This document shows, one piece after another, positions 41,102 through 48,336 of a stretch of DNA of 64,000 nucleotides (position 1 is its first letter; each line of letters starts with the position of its first letter). Source of the stretch: Kribbella antiqua (GTDB lineage: Bacteria > Actinomycetota > Actinomycetes > Propionibacteriales > Kribbellaceae). Location of the stretch: NCBI RefSeq assembly GCF_004345665.1, contig NZ_SLWR01000007.1, positions 1-64,000 on the forward strand, given 5' to 3'. The translations under genes and the position numbers were made by a program. A model generated the notes under the pieces. That model did not search any database, was not told the DNA's origin, and was given only the letters and a program-made list of their open reading frames with translations.

Positions 41102-42162
41102 TTCGCTCCACCTGCCTTGATGGCGTCCGCGGCGACGGTCTGGAAGCGCAGGTCGTAGAGGTCCTTCGCCTGGATCACCGGGTTGCCGGTCTCCTTGGCG
41201 AGCAGCTCAATGGTCTGCTGCTGACGCTCGATCGCGTCACTCCAGTCCGCCGGAATGTCCGGGTGACCTGCGTTGTCGACCAGCCACTGGCCGTCGGCCG
41301 CGGTCAGGCCCTGGTCCTTCACGTAGTACCCCTCGATCCACTCCTTGGGGTGCTTGTCGATCCACTCCTGGGCGACACCCCAGGCAGCGACGTACGCGCG
41401 GATGGCGGCCGCCTTGGCCGGGTCCTCCAGCGAGGACTGCAGCACGTACAGGTGACCGGCGTCATCACGCAGACCGTGGTCGATCGTGGTGGCGCCGTCC
41501 TTGCCGTACTTGGTCAGGTAGCGCTTGATCTGTACGCCGCCGATCGGCGCGACCTCGACCTGCTTGGACGCGAGCGCCTGCGAGTACACGTCACCGGTGC
41601 TGGGCAGCTCGATCAGCTTGACGTCTTCCTTGGTCAGGCCGGCCTTCTGCAGCACCTTGAGGATCAGCGCACCCTGCGCCTGGCCCGGGCTGTAGGCGAT
41701 CTTCTTGCCCTTCAGGTCCTGCAGGGTCTTCACGCTCACGCCCGGGGCGATGCCGAGCTTGTAGATCGGGTGGTTGATCGGGTCCTGGCGGAACTTGGAG
41801 GCGACGATCTTCACCTTCAGCCCGGTCCAGGTCGCGTGGATCGGCGGGATCTCGGCGACCGAGCCGACGTCGAGTGCCTTGGCCCGGAACGCTTCGGTGG
41901 TCTGCGGACCGCCGCTGAGGTTGGCGAACTGGACGTACTTCGACACCTGGTCGATCTGGCCGGACAGCTTGAGCGCGACCTGAGTCTGCGGGTCACCGAC
42001 GACGATCTTGGTGCCGTCCGGCACCGTCGTCGGCAGTGCGGCGTCGAGGGACAGCTTGGCGGCGCCGTTGCCACCTGCGTCCGCGGCGCCGCCGCAGCCC
42101 GCCAGGAGGGCGACGGTTGCGGTGGCGGCAGCGATTACGGCGTAGGTGCGGTTCTTAGACAT
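41098..42162 (-). CDS. Sulfonate-type ABC substrate-binding lipoprotein, SsuA-like
   Basis: 354 residues. A lipoprotein signal (MSKNRTYAV, hydrophobic stretch, LLAGC with Cys23) is followed by an NMT1/SsuA-like bilobed domain: KIVVGDPQTQVALKLSGQI, AKALDVGSVAEIPPIHATW, VKTLQDLKGKKIAYSPGQAQGALILKVLQKAGLTKEDVKLIELP. ATG 42162 is preferred over longer frames because it gives the signal peptide directly. It overlaps the flavin reductase gene by 8 bp. Expected to capture sulfonates or related sulfur compounds outside the membrane. Confidence 0.9.
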   Translation of the reverse strand: MSKNRTYAVIAAATATVALLAGCGGAADAGGNGAAKLSLDAALPTTVPDGTKIVVGDPQTQVALKLSGQIDQVSKYVQFANLSGGPQTTEAFRAKALDVGSVAEIPPIHATWTGLKVKIVASKFRQDPINHPIYKLGIAPGVSVKTLQDLKGKKIAYSPGQAQGALILKVLQKAGLTKEDVKLIELPSTGDVYSQALASKQVEVAPIGGVQIKRYLTKYGKDGATTIDHGLRDDAGHLYVLQSSLEDPAKAAAIRAYVAAWGVAQEWIDKHPKEWIEGYYVKDQGLTAADGQWLVDNAGHPDIPADWSDAIERQQQTIELLAKETGNPVIQAKDLYDLRFQTVAADAIKAGGAK

Positions 42163-42727
42163 GATGAGTGGCGGCTTTCGTGGGATGAGCGGTGACGTAG
42201 GTGCCGTCGTGGTAGAGGAGCGGGTCGTGCTCACGGCGTTCGCCGTGGGTGGCCAGCCGGGCGACGACCAGGTAGTGGTCGCCGACGGCGAACCGGTGCT
42301 CGACCTGGGCCCGGAGGAAGCTCGGGGCCTCGTCGAGGACGGGCTCGCCGGAGCGGAGCCGGGACCACCGGGTCGGCTCGGCGAACCGATTGATCCCGCT
42401 GGTGGCGAACCGGCCGGCGATCGCCTGCTGGTCGGCGGACAGGAAGTTGATCACCAGGCTGTCCGCCTTGGCGACGGTCGGCCAGCTGGACGCGGACGTG
42501 GCGATCGCGAACGACACCAGCGGCGGCAGCAGGCTGACCGAGACCAGGGAGGTCGCGGTGAACCCGACCGGACCGTGGCCGGCGTCCGCGGTGATCACCA
42601 CCACTCCGGCGGCGTGCCGGCGGAACACCGAGCGGTAGACGTCGGCGTCGACGGTCCGCTCCTCCAGATGGTCGGGAACGACGGACAGGGACGGGCGGTC
42701 GGACGGGTTGATCGCATGGACTGACAT
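42155..42727 (-). CDS. Flavin reductase (FMN-binding split barrel)
   Basis: A 190-residue DIM6/NTAB-type flavin reductase: VYRSVFRRHAAGVVVITADAGHGPVGFTATSLVSVSLLPPLVSFAIATSASSWPTV, FVINFLSADQQAIAGRFA-like segment and HYLVVARLATHGERREHDPLLYHDGTY. It would supply reduced FMN to the monooxygenase at the operon's end. ATG 42727 has AGGGAGA upstream and is the first gene of the operon after the cysteine leader peptide. Confidence 0.92.
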   Translation of the reverse strand: MSVHAINPSDRPSLSVVPDHLEERTVDADVYRSVFRRHAAGVVVITADAGHGPVGFTATSLVSVSLLPPLVSFAIATSASSWPTVAKADSLVINFLSADQQAIAGRFATSGINRFAEPTRWSRLRSGEPVLDEAPSFLRAQVEHRFAVGDHYLVVARLATHGERREHDPLLYHDGTYVTAHPTKAATHHV

Positions 42728-42857
42728 GTCTCTCCCTCGGAACGGGGGCAGGGACGACCGGCAGCGGGCAGCAGGAAGCACCACAACCGGGCGGGGTGTG
42801 GGAGGCGGTTCAGAGAGCCTCGTACGGCGGAACGTCCGCCGGGGCAACGCGGAAGCG

Positions 42858-42940
42858 GCAGAGCCTTCAGCGAAAGACCGCAGCCTTCAGCGAAGGATTG
42901 CAGCCGTCAGCAACAGATCCGCGGCCGTCAGCGACAGGTC
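42858..42940 (-). repeat. Four tandem ~20-bp repeats at the 3' end of the leader ORF
   Basis: On the plus strand the units are at 42858-42879, 42880-42899, 42900-42920 and 42921-42940, each close to GCAGCC(T/G)TCAGCGAAAGACC. On the coding strand each unit reads like GGTCTGTCGCTGACGGCTGC. The first coding-strand copy contains the leader's final Cys-Arg-stop codons, and the other three repeat that context downstream of the stop. The spacing is regular and there are no unique spacers, so it is not a CRISPR. Confidence 0.75.
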
Positions 42941-42999
42941 GCGCTCGCCGTCCGCAGGAGATCGATGACGCGACGGCGGGTGAGCAAAGTCGTCGTCAT
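42928..42999 (-). CDS. Cysteine-responsive leader peptide of the sulfur operon
   Basis: A 23-residue ORF reading MTTTLLTRRRVIDLLRTASATC followed by R and TGA. The Arg-rich middle and penultimate Cys match the short leader peptides found in actinobacteria ahead of sulfur-assimilation genes, where ribosome pausing at Cys codons signals cysteine shortage. It lies 201 bp upstream of the flavin reductase and on the same strand. The final Cys-Arg-stop codons fall in the first unit of a four-copy tandem repeat. Confidence 0.75.
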   Translation of the reverse strand: MTTTLLTRRRVIDLLRTASATCR

Positions 43000-43130
43000 G
43001 TCAACGACTCTCTCATCAATGTCGACCCAATAACTAGACAATCTCGACATCTGGGACACCTGTCCGCAAATGCCCACCAGCTGAAACGACACGCCCCGGC
43101 TTGCCGGGCTGCCAGCGCGCGTACGGCCTC

Positions 43131-43189
43131 ACCTTGAGCACGCACCAACCACTTTGCTCGGCGAATGATGGTCGATCCGTGCTCAAGGT
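43131..43189. repeat. 12-bp perfect inverted repeat between divergent operons
   Basis: ACCTTGAGCACG (43131-43142) and CGTGCTCAAGGT (43178-43189) are exact inverted copies 35 bp apart. They lie in the 253-bp gap between the sulfur leader peptide and the sigma-factor gene, 64 bp before the latter's start codon. A regulator site pair or a structured 5' leader are both possible. The rest of the gap (43000-43252) shows no gene. Confidence 0.55.
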
Positions 43190-43252
43190 CGACGTTCAGT
43201 TCGCCACGAGGTGCCCTCACATACTTGGGCGGGCGTGCGTTCTACTGGCGTG

Positions 43253-43747
43253 ATGGCTCGGGAGAAGGTTCTGTTGCCGCCGTTCCAGGCGCTGGTCGAC
43301 GCGCACTGGCGGGACGTGGCACGGCTGGCGCGTGCGCTGGCCGGGCCGGTCGACGGCGACGACGTGGCTCAGCGTGCCTGGGAGAAGGCGTTCACCGCCT
43401 ATCCCGGGCTGACCTCGGCGAAGAACCTCCGCAGCTGGCTCCTCACCATCACCGCCCACTGTGCGACCGACATCCATCGGGCCCGCAAACCACAACGCCC
43501 GCTCGACGACGCCCCGCCGATCGCCGTCGACGGCCCCGAAGCCGCGGACTGGCCCGACCCGGACCTCTGGCAGGCCGTGAACGCGCTGCCCGAACGCCAG
43601 CGCTTCGCCGTCACGCTCAAGTACGTCGGCGACCTGGACCACCACGGCGTGGCCGCCGCCCTGGACACCACGCCCGCCGCCTCGCGCCGGCTCGTCAGCG
43701 ACGCGCTCGCGACGTTGCGCACGAAACTCGGAGTAGAAGATGACTGA
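43253..43747 (+). CDS. RNA polymerase sigma factor, ECF-like sigma-70 family
   Basis: A 164-residue two-domain sigma factor. Region 2 is FQALVDAHWRDVARLARALAGPVDGDDVAQRAWEKAFTAYPGLTSAKNLRSWLLTITAHCATDIHRARK. Region 4 is VNALPERQRFAVTLKYVGDLDHHGVAAALDTTPAASRRLVSDALATLR. The region-4 helix is unusual (DTTPAASRRLVSDAL in place of the common SVGTVKSRL), suggesting divergent promoter recognition. No anti-sigma gene is adjacent. It overlaps an ogt gene by 8 bp, so it may control alkylation or another stress response. ATG 43253 is preferred. Confidence 0.85.
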   Translation: MAREKVLLPPFQALVDAHWRDVARLARALAGPVDGDDVAQRAWEKAFTAYPGLTSAKNLRSWLLTITAHCATDIHRARKPQRPLDDAPPIAVDGPEAADWPDPDLWQAVNALPERQRFAVTLKYVGDLDHHGVAAALDTTPAASRRLVSDALATLRTKLGVEDD

Positions 43748-44306
43748 TCTCGAGAGCCGGCTGACCCGGCTCACCACACCTGGCCTCAAGCCACCGACGT
43801 TCCCGGACGCCGACGTCGCCTACACCCTGCACGACACGCCCATCGGCACGCTGCTGCTCGCCGTCGCTCAAGGTCGAGTGGTCGCCAGTTCGTTCGGCGA
43901 CGAGGAGACCATGACGACTCGCCTCGCCCGGGCCGTGTCCCCACGCGTCCTCCGGCAGCCCGCCGCACTGGACGACGTACGACGGCAACTGGACGAATAT
44001 CTCGCTGGTCGCCGTCACGAATTCGACCTGGAGGTGGATCTCGCCCTGGCGACGCCGTTTCAGCGGATCGTGCTCAGCGATCTGCCGGTCCACACCAGCT
44101 ACGGCCACACCACGACGTACGGGCGACTGGCCGGTGAGATCCACAAACCTCGCGCGGCCCGGGCGGTCGGTACGGCGCTGGGCGCGAACCCGGTGTGCGT
44201 CGTACTGCCCTGTCACCGGGTGATCGGCTCGAGCGGAGCGTTGACCGGATACGCCGGTGGGCTGGACGCGAAGCGGTTCCTGCTGAATCTTGAATCGAAA
44301 AGCTGA
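43740..44306 (+). CDS. ogt: Methylated-DNA--protein-cysteine methyltransferase
   Basis: A 188-residue O6-alkylguanine-DNA alkyltransferase. ATPFQRIVLSDLPVHTSYGHTTTYGRLAGEIHKPRAARAVGTALGANP forms the DNA-binding helix-turn-helix, VLPCHRVIGSSGALTGYAGGLDAKRFLL has the suicide Cys in PCHRV. The protein transfers alkyl groups from guanine (or thymine) to itself. ATG 43740 overlaps the sigma factor stop by 8 bp, a pairing that suggests the sigma factor drives its own repair partner. A terminator lies 47 bp downstream. Confidence 0.95.
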   Translation: MTDLESRLTRLTTPGLKPPTFPDADVAYTLHDTPIGTLLLAVAQGRVVASSFGDEETMTTRLARAVSPRVLRQPAALDDVRRQLDEYLAGRRHEFDLEVDLALATPFQRIVLSDLPVHTSYGHTTTYGRLAGEIHKPRAARAVGTALGANPVCVVLPCHRVIGSSGALTGYAGGLDAKRFLLNLESKS

Positions 44307-44352
44307 CGTTTCCCGCCGCTTGCTGAATGGATTTACACTAAAAGAACAAAGG

Positions 44353-44394
44353 AGCAGATCCCCAGTGTGGAGTGGGGATCTGCTTCTTGTTTTC
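44353..44394 (+). terminator. Rho-independent terminator after ogt
   Basis: AGCAGATCCCC (44353-44363) and GGGGATCTGCT (44374-44384) form an 11-bp stem, followed by TCTTGTTTTCC. A U-rich tail makes it the most canonical terminator in the window. Confidence 0.9.
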
Positions 44395-44467
44395 CCTGCC
44401 CTGTAAGGGATCCCGGCCGGTCAGGAATTTTCCGGTAATACGTTTGAGAAGGTTTCTGACGCGTCAG

Positions 44468-45145
44468 TTAATTTCCCGGCTGGTGGATCTCGAGGATGAG
44501 CCGGCGACGGCCGCCCCATTCACGTTTGTAGACCTTGTAGTCCTCGATTCCGGCGGCGGCGCAGAGCCGGCCGTAGCTGATCTCGTCGTGGATGAAGTGC
44601 ACGCTGCTGGTGCCGAAGTGCTCGGTGGTGACGATCCGGTGCTCCGGCCCCTGCCGCATCCCGTTGGCGATCTCGGCCGCGGTCGCCGGACCCCAGACCG
44701 GACCTTCGATGATCGCCATGCCGCCCGGCTTCAGCACCCGGGAGATCTCGCAGATGGTGGAGATCTGCTCGTCCTCGGCGAACAGTTCGTGGAACGCGGT
44801 CCACAGGCAGATCACTGCGTCGAACGAGTCCCACTTGTACGGCAGGTCCGTCATCGAGCCGACCGCCCACTCGATCGACAGCTCTTCCTCGGCTGCCTTC
44901 GCCTGGCCGGCCTCGATCAGGTTCGGCGAGATGTCCAGCGCGTGGACCACCTTCCCGGATCGGGCCAGCGGCAGCGCGATCCGGCCGTACCCGCAGCACA
45001 GGTCGAGCACTGTCTCGCGCCCCACCAGGAGCTCCTCGACGGCCTTGATGGTCGCCGCGTCCCGCTCGGGCGTCGTACGCGCGGCCAGACCGTCGGCCCC
45101 GAGTTCCGCATACTCGGCCCGGCTGCGCAGTGCGGAGTTCAGCAT
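44468..45145 (-). CDS. Class I SAM-dependent methyltransferase
   Basis: 225 residues of Rossmann methyltransferase: VLDLCCGYGRIALPLARSGKVVHALDISPNLIEAGQAKA (SAM binding), FDAVICLWTAFHELF (motif IV) and RVLKPGGMAIIEGPVW (motif V). HEL in the acceptor loop and the C-terminal WGGRRRLILEIHQ suggest a small-molecule substrate, which cannot be inferred. It is convergent with ogt across the terminator and is followed upstream by the dispersed element copy C. Confidence 0.9.
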   Translation of the reverse strand: MLNSALRSRAEYAELGADGLAARTTPERDAATIKAVEELLVGRETVLDLCCGYGRIALPLARSGKVVHALDISPNLIEAGQAKAAEEELSIEWAVGSMTDLPYKWDSFDAVICLWTAFHELFAEDEQISTICEISRVLKPGGMAIIEGPVWGPATAAEIANGMRQGPEHRIVTTEHFGTSSVHFIHDEISYGRLCAAAGIEDYKVYKREWGGRRRLILEIHQPGN

Positions 45146-45214
45146 GGGCGCAAGTATCTCGGCCCGTGCGGGTCAGTGCCAGTCGTCAGCCCGGCGCCGC
45201 ACCCCGCCCACGGT

Positions 45215-45303
45215 CATTTGATGGGTTCACCCATCAGTTTGTGGGTTCGCCGCCGGCATGCGGGCGGGGAACCCGCCATTTGGCTGGTGGACCCATCAAA
45301 CGG
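45215..45303. repeat. Dispersed ~90-bp palindromic element, copy C
   Basis: Begins CATTTGATGGGTTCACCCATCAG, has the internal GGGTTCGCCGCC...GGGCGGGGAACCC hairpin, and ends GGACCCATCAAACGG, inverse to its start. The final TCAAAC encodes the TTTGA that supplies the stop codon of the CytX-like permease on the minus strand, exactly as copy A does for tetR. Confidence 0.8.
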
Positions 45304-46630
45304 GCTGGGCCGGGGTGGGGCGGCGTACTCGGCCGAGGAGGATGGCGGCGAGCATGGAGATGACGATGGAGGTGTACGTGGCGCCGAGCCAGCCGGGGAC
45401 GGGCTGGTGGTTGAAGATGCGCTGCTGGAGGTCGAGCCAGAACGGGGACCAGCCTTCGACCGTGCCGGGGTTCACCAGTTGGTAGGCGACGAAGCCGATC
45501 AGCCAGGCGACGGCCGGCTGCCAGCGGAAGCGCGCCGTACCGGAGACGTCCCAGTTCCGCTTGCTGACCACGAAGAAGTCGGCGATCGCGACCGCGAACA
45601 GCGGGACGAAGACCGAGCCGATCAGGTAGAGGAACTGCGTGTAGTTGCCCAGGTCAACCAACAGCGCGAGTCCGGTGGCGAGCACGCCGATGCCGACCGA
45701 GATCCAGCGCCGGTCGACGTGACCGATCAGGTTGTGCGCGGCCATCGTGGTCGAGTAGACGTTCGCGTACGCCTCGTCGACCTCGTCCACCAGCAGGACG
45801 AACAACGCGATCGCACCGGCCGGCAAGGTGACGAGCGCGGTGATCACGTCCGTGCTGTTGGTCTGCAACGTCGCCACCGCGAAGACGCCGAGTGCGTAGT
45901 ACACGATCGCGGCGATCCCATAACCGAGAGCCGACCCGGCGAAGGCGGCCTTGTTCGTGCGTGAGTGCCGGGTGTAGTCGGCGGCCAGCGGCGCGAACGA
46001 CACCACACCGGCGGCAGCAAGATCGACGGCCGGCCAGAAGCCGAAGACACCGTCCTGCGGAAGGTCGTGGACCGGCTTGCTGAGGACCTGCACGAAGAGG
46101 TACACGGACGCGATCAGCACCAGCCAGACCATGAACTTGCGCAGCAGCTTCACACTGCCGAGCGGCCGGACCGCCATCGTCGTCGCGATCAGCCCGGCCA
46201 GTACGACGAACAACCAGCGCCAGCGCTCACTCGTCACCGCGACCGCGGCCTGCGAGATGACGATGATCTCCATCGTCGCCCAGCCGATGTTTTGCGCGAT
46301 GTTCAGTACGGTCGGCGCCATCGAGCCGCGGCGGCCGAACAGACCGCGCAGACTGGCCATCGCGGGCGCACCCGTCTGCGAACCGAACACGGCTGAGCCG
46401 CCGAGCACCAGCGCACCGATCCCGCAGCCGACCACGACCGCGAGCAGACCTTGCGCGAGCGAACCCGTATACGCCGCGACCAGCGCACCAGTCACCGGGC
46501 CGAACAGCGAGATACCGAGGTTCCCCCAGAGGGTGAACTGGTCCAGGAAGCCGAGAGTCCGTGGAGCGTCCGTGGTCAGGACGAGCGGCGCCTCGGTGTT
46601 GCTGGCAGGACGAACAGCAGTACTGGTCAT
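45296..46630 (-). CDS. cytX: NCS1-family permease, hydroxymethylpyrimidine/thiamine-precursor transporter (CytX-like)
   Basis: A 444-residue purine-cytosine-permease-like transporter with about 12 helices: NLGISLFGPVTGALV, SQTGAPAMASLRGLFGRRGS, NIAQNIGWATMEI and AADYTRHSRTNKAAFAGSALGYG. Family NCS1 imports nucleobase-like compounds. The TPP riboswitch immediately upstream points to a thiamine precursor such as hydroxymethylpyrimidine, as in CytX. The C-terminus and stop codon are provided by a dispersed palindromic element. Confidence 0.85.
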   Translation of the reverse strand: MTSTAVRPASNTEAPLVLTTDAPRTLGFLDQFTLWGNLGISLFGPVTGALVAAYTGSLAQGLLAVVVGCGIGALVLGGSAVFGSQTGAPAMASLRGLFGRRGSMAPTVLNIAQNIGWATMEIIVISQAAVAVTSERWRWLFVVLAGLIATTMAVRPLGSVKLLRKFMVWLVLIASVYLFVQVLSKPVHDLPQDGVFGFWPAVDLAAAGVVSFAPLAADYTRHSRTNKAAFAGSALGYGIAAIVYYALGVFAVATLQTNSTDVITALVTLPAGAIALFVLLVDEVDEAYANVYSTTMAAHNLIGHVDRRWISVGIGVLATGLALLVDLGNYTQFLYLIGSVFVPLFAVAIADFFVVSKRNWDVSGTARFRWQPAVAWLIGFVAYQLVNPGTVEGWSPFWLDLQQRIFNHQPVPGWLGATYTSIVISMLAAILLGRVRRPTPAQPV

Positions 46631-46635
46631 GGTGA

Positions 46636-46730
46636 CCCGCTCCCTACGCCGGCATTACCCGGTCAGGTTCAGGCGGTCGGCGACCCTCGCGTCGCCCTCT
46701 CAGCCCGCGCTTGGTGCGAGCTCCCGCAGA
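46636..46730 (-). promoter_or_regulatory. TPP riboswitch (THI element)
   Basis: Read on the minus strand: GCGGGCTGAGAGGG (the conserved pyrimidine-sensor loop), a variable stem with GCGACGCGAGGGTCGC, then GACCGCCTGAACCTGACCGG, GTAATGCCGGCGTAGGGA. These are the invariant CTGAGA and CCTGAACCTGATC-like/GTAATACCAGCGTAGGGA elements of the thiamine pyrophosphate aptamer. It ends a few bases before the cytX start codon, so translational control (sequestering the binding site) is likely. Confidence 0.96.
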
Positions 46731-46758
46731 GGTTTGTTACCGCGTCAACGATAGCGCT

Positions 46759-47421
46759 TCACTGCGGACTCGGCGCGGCGGCTGCTCGCTGGATGAGAGC
46801 GGCGAGTTCTGGGCCGTTGGTCAGCGGTGGCATGTGTGAGCCGGTGTCGAAGGTCCGTGCCTCACCGTGAGCCAGCTCGGCCAGTCGCTCTGTCCACTCG
46901 GCGGGTGACAGCTGGTCATGCCTGCAGCGGACGATCACCACCGGTGCCTTCACCCGACTGATCACAGCGGCCAGGTCGTGCTTCCTGGCTGCCTCCGCCG
47001 CCCGGGCAATGGCCGAGAACCCTGTACGCGCGTATTGCGGAGTAACCAACGGGATCAGGCGTGGTGACTCCGGCAGCGCCGATCCGAGCCAGCGGGCCGT
47101 CAGGTCGAGCCAGCTCGCGGCGTGGATGTCTCCGGTCGGTCCCGCGAGTACAAGAGCGTGGACGAGCTCAGGGTAAGCAACAGCCGTCTCCACCACGATC
47201 TGGCAGCTGGCCGAGTGCCCGACCAGTACCGACCGCTCCCGGATCTTCTCGGCCAGCGCCGCACCGAGGGCCTGCGGATGCAGGTCCTCACGCGACCCGG
47301 CCGGCTCGCCGTACCCGGGCAGCGTCATCACTTGGTACGGCGTCGTCAGGTGCTCGACGGTTGGCGCGTACGACTCCCGACCGAGGCCGAGGCCCGGGAC
47401 CAGGACGACCGGCGTACTCAC
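46759..47421 (-). CDS. Alpha/beta-hydrolase fold protein
   Basis: 220 residues: VVLVPGLGLGRESYAPTVEHL (oxyanion strand), LVGHSASCQIVVETAVAYPELVHALVLAGP (nucleophile Ser in GHSAS), VIVRCRHDQLSP (acid Asp) and TFDTGSHMPPL (His). Substrate unknown; the fold covers esterases, haloperoxidases and C-C hydrolases. GTG 47421 overlaps the stop of the preceding membrane protein (GTGA). Confidence 0.88.
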   Translation of the reverse strand: MSTPVVLVPGLGLGRESYAPTVEHLTTPYQVMTLPGYGEPAGSREDLHPQALGAALAEKIRERSVLVGHSASCQIVVETAVAYPELVHALVLAGPTGDIHAASWLDLTARWLGSALPESPRLIPLVTPQYARTGFSAIARAAEAARKHDLAAVISRVKAPVVIVRCRHDQLSPAEWTERLAELAHGEARTFDTGSHMPPLTNGPELAALIQRAAAAPSPQ

Positions 47422-48296
47422 TCCCAGGGTGGCCTGGCCGGAGCGGCCTGGACGACGGCGTTGGGGACATCGGGCTTGAGCTCGCGGTAGCCGAGGAACA
47501 GGCCGACAGCGAGGATCAGGAGGCCGATGCCGCCCCAGCCGTAGGCGGTGGGCAGTCGGTCGATCGATTCGTCGACGGCGCCCATGCCGGTGGACAAGAC
47601 CATCACGAACCAGACGAGGATCGGGACCAGCGAGACACCGACCAGGAGGAGTCCGCCGAGCTCGGCGGATTCCGGCTGGCGGCCGGCCTTGCGACGGGAC
47701 AGCACGTCGCGGGTCCACATGCCGATGGCGGCGGCGCCGACCAGCAGGAGCAGCAGCTGGCCGATGGTGTCGATGACATCGGTGCGCAGGGGGTGGTTGA
47801 GCGGCGAGCCTGGGGCCTGCGAGATCTCGCGGAGGGCGACACGCTGGACCGACACGACCAGCAAGCCGTAGACGGCCGCGATGATCGTGGCGAGGAGCAG
47901 GACGCGGGCGGCTCGGGGGTCGCGGGATGGGGTTTCACGACCGTACGTCGGGATCTGGTGCTGCTGCGGGTGCACGGGGGCGCCGTACGGGTGGCCGGGG
48001 CGGTAGACGGGCGGCTGCGTGTACGTCGGCGCACCGGGCTGTGCAGGCTGGCCGTAGATCGGCTGGCCGGGCTGCGTTGCTTGGCCAGGCCGAGTTTGCG
48101 GGGGAGCGCCGTACTGGGGTGTGTTGTAGGCACCAGGCTGGGGCTGAGCGTAGTGACCCGACTGTTGCTCTCCGTGGGGGCCGGTGCCGTAGGTGCCACC
48201 GCCGTACGGCGAAGGTGGCGCGTAGTGGTGCTCCTCGGCGGGCTGCTCGGCGGGCTCTTCGCCGCGGCCGTAGGTCGGGAAATCCTGTGACGACAT
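47418..48296 (-). CDS. Hypothetical membrane protein with Pro/Gln/Tyr-rich N-terminus
   Basis: 292 residues. Residues 1-125 are a disordered, Tyr/Pro/Gly/Gln-rich segment with repeated YGxP and QPG motifs and no cysteines. Four hydrophobic helices follow (about 130-150, 175-195, 217-240, 255-275). Such tails precede membrane domains in many actinobacterial cell-envelope proteins. I do not recognise a named family. The start has a strong GGGAGGGAGCAGCG. It is translationally coupled to the hydrolase downstream. Confidence 0.75.
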   Translation of the reverse strand: MSSQDFPTYGRGEEPAEQPAEEHHYAPPSPYGGGTYGTGPHGEQQSGHYAQPQPGAYNTPQYGAPPQTRPGQATQPGQPIYGQPAQPGAPTYTQPPVYRPGHPYGAPVHPQQHQIPTYGRETPSRDPRAARVLLLATIIAAVYGLLVVSVQRVALREISQAPGSPLNHPLRTDVIDTIGQLLLLLVGAAAIGMWTRDVLSRRKAGRQPESAELGGLLLVGVSLVPILVWFVMVLSTGMGAVDESIDRLPTAYGWGGIGLLILAVGLFLGYRELKPDVPNAVVQAAPARPPWE

Positions 48297-48336
48297 CGCT
48301 GCTCCCTCCCGTCGGACTCAGCTTCTCACGGACAGC

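Noticed and set aside
42858..42940. Tandem repeats as a CRISPR array
   Set aside because: The units are contiguous with no unique spacers, and no cas genes are nearby.
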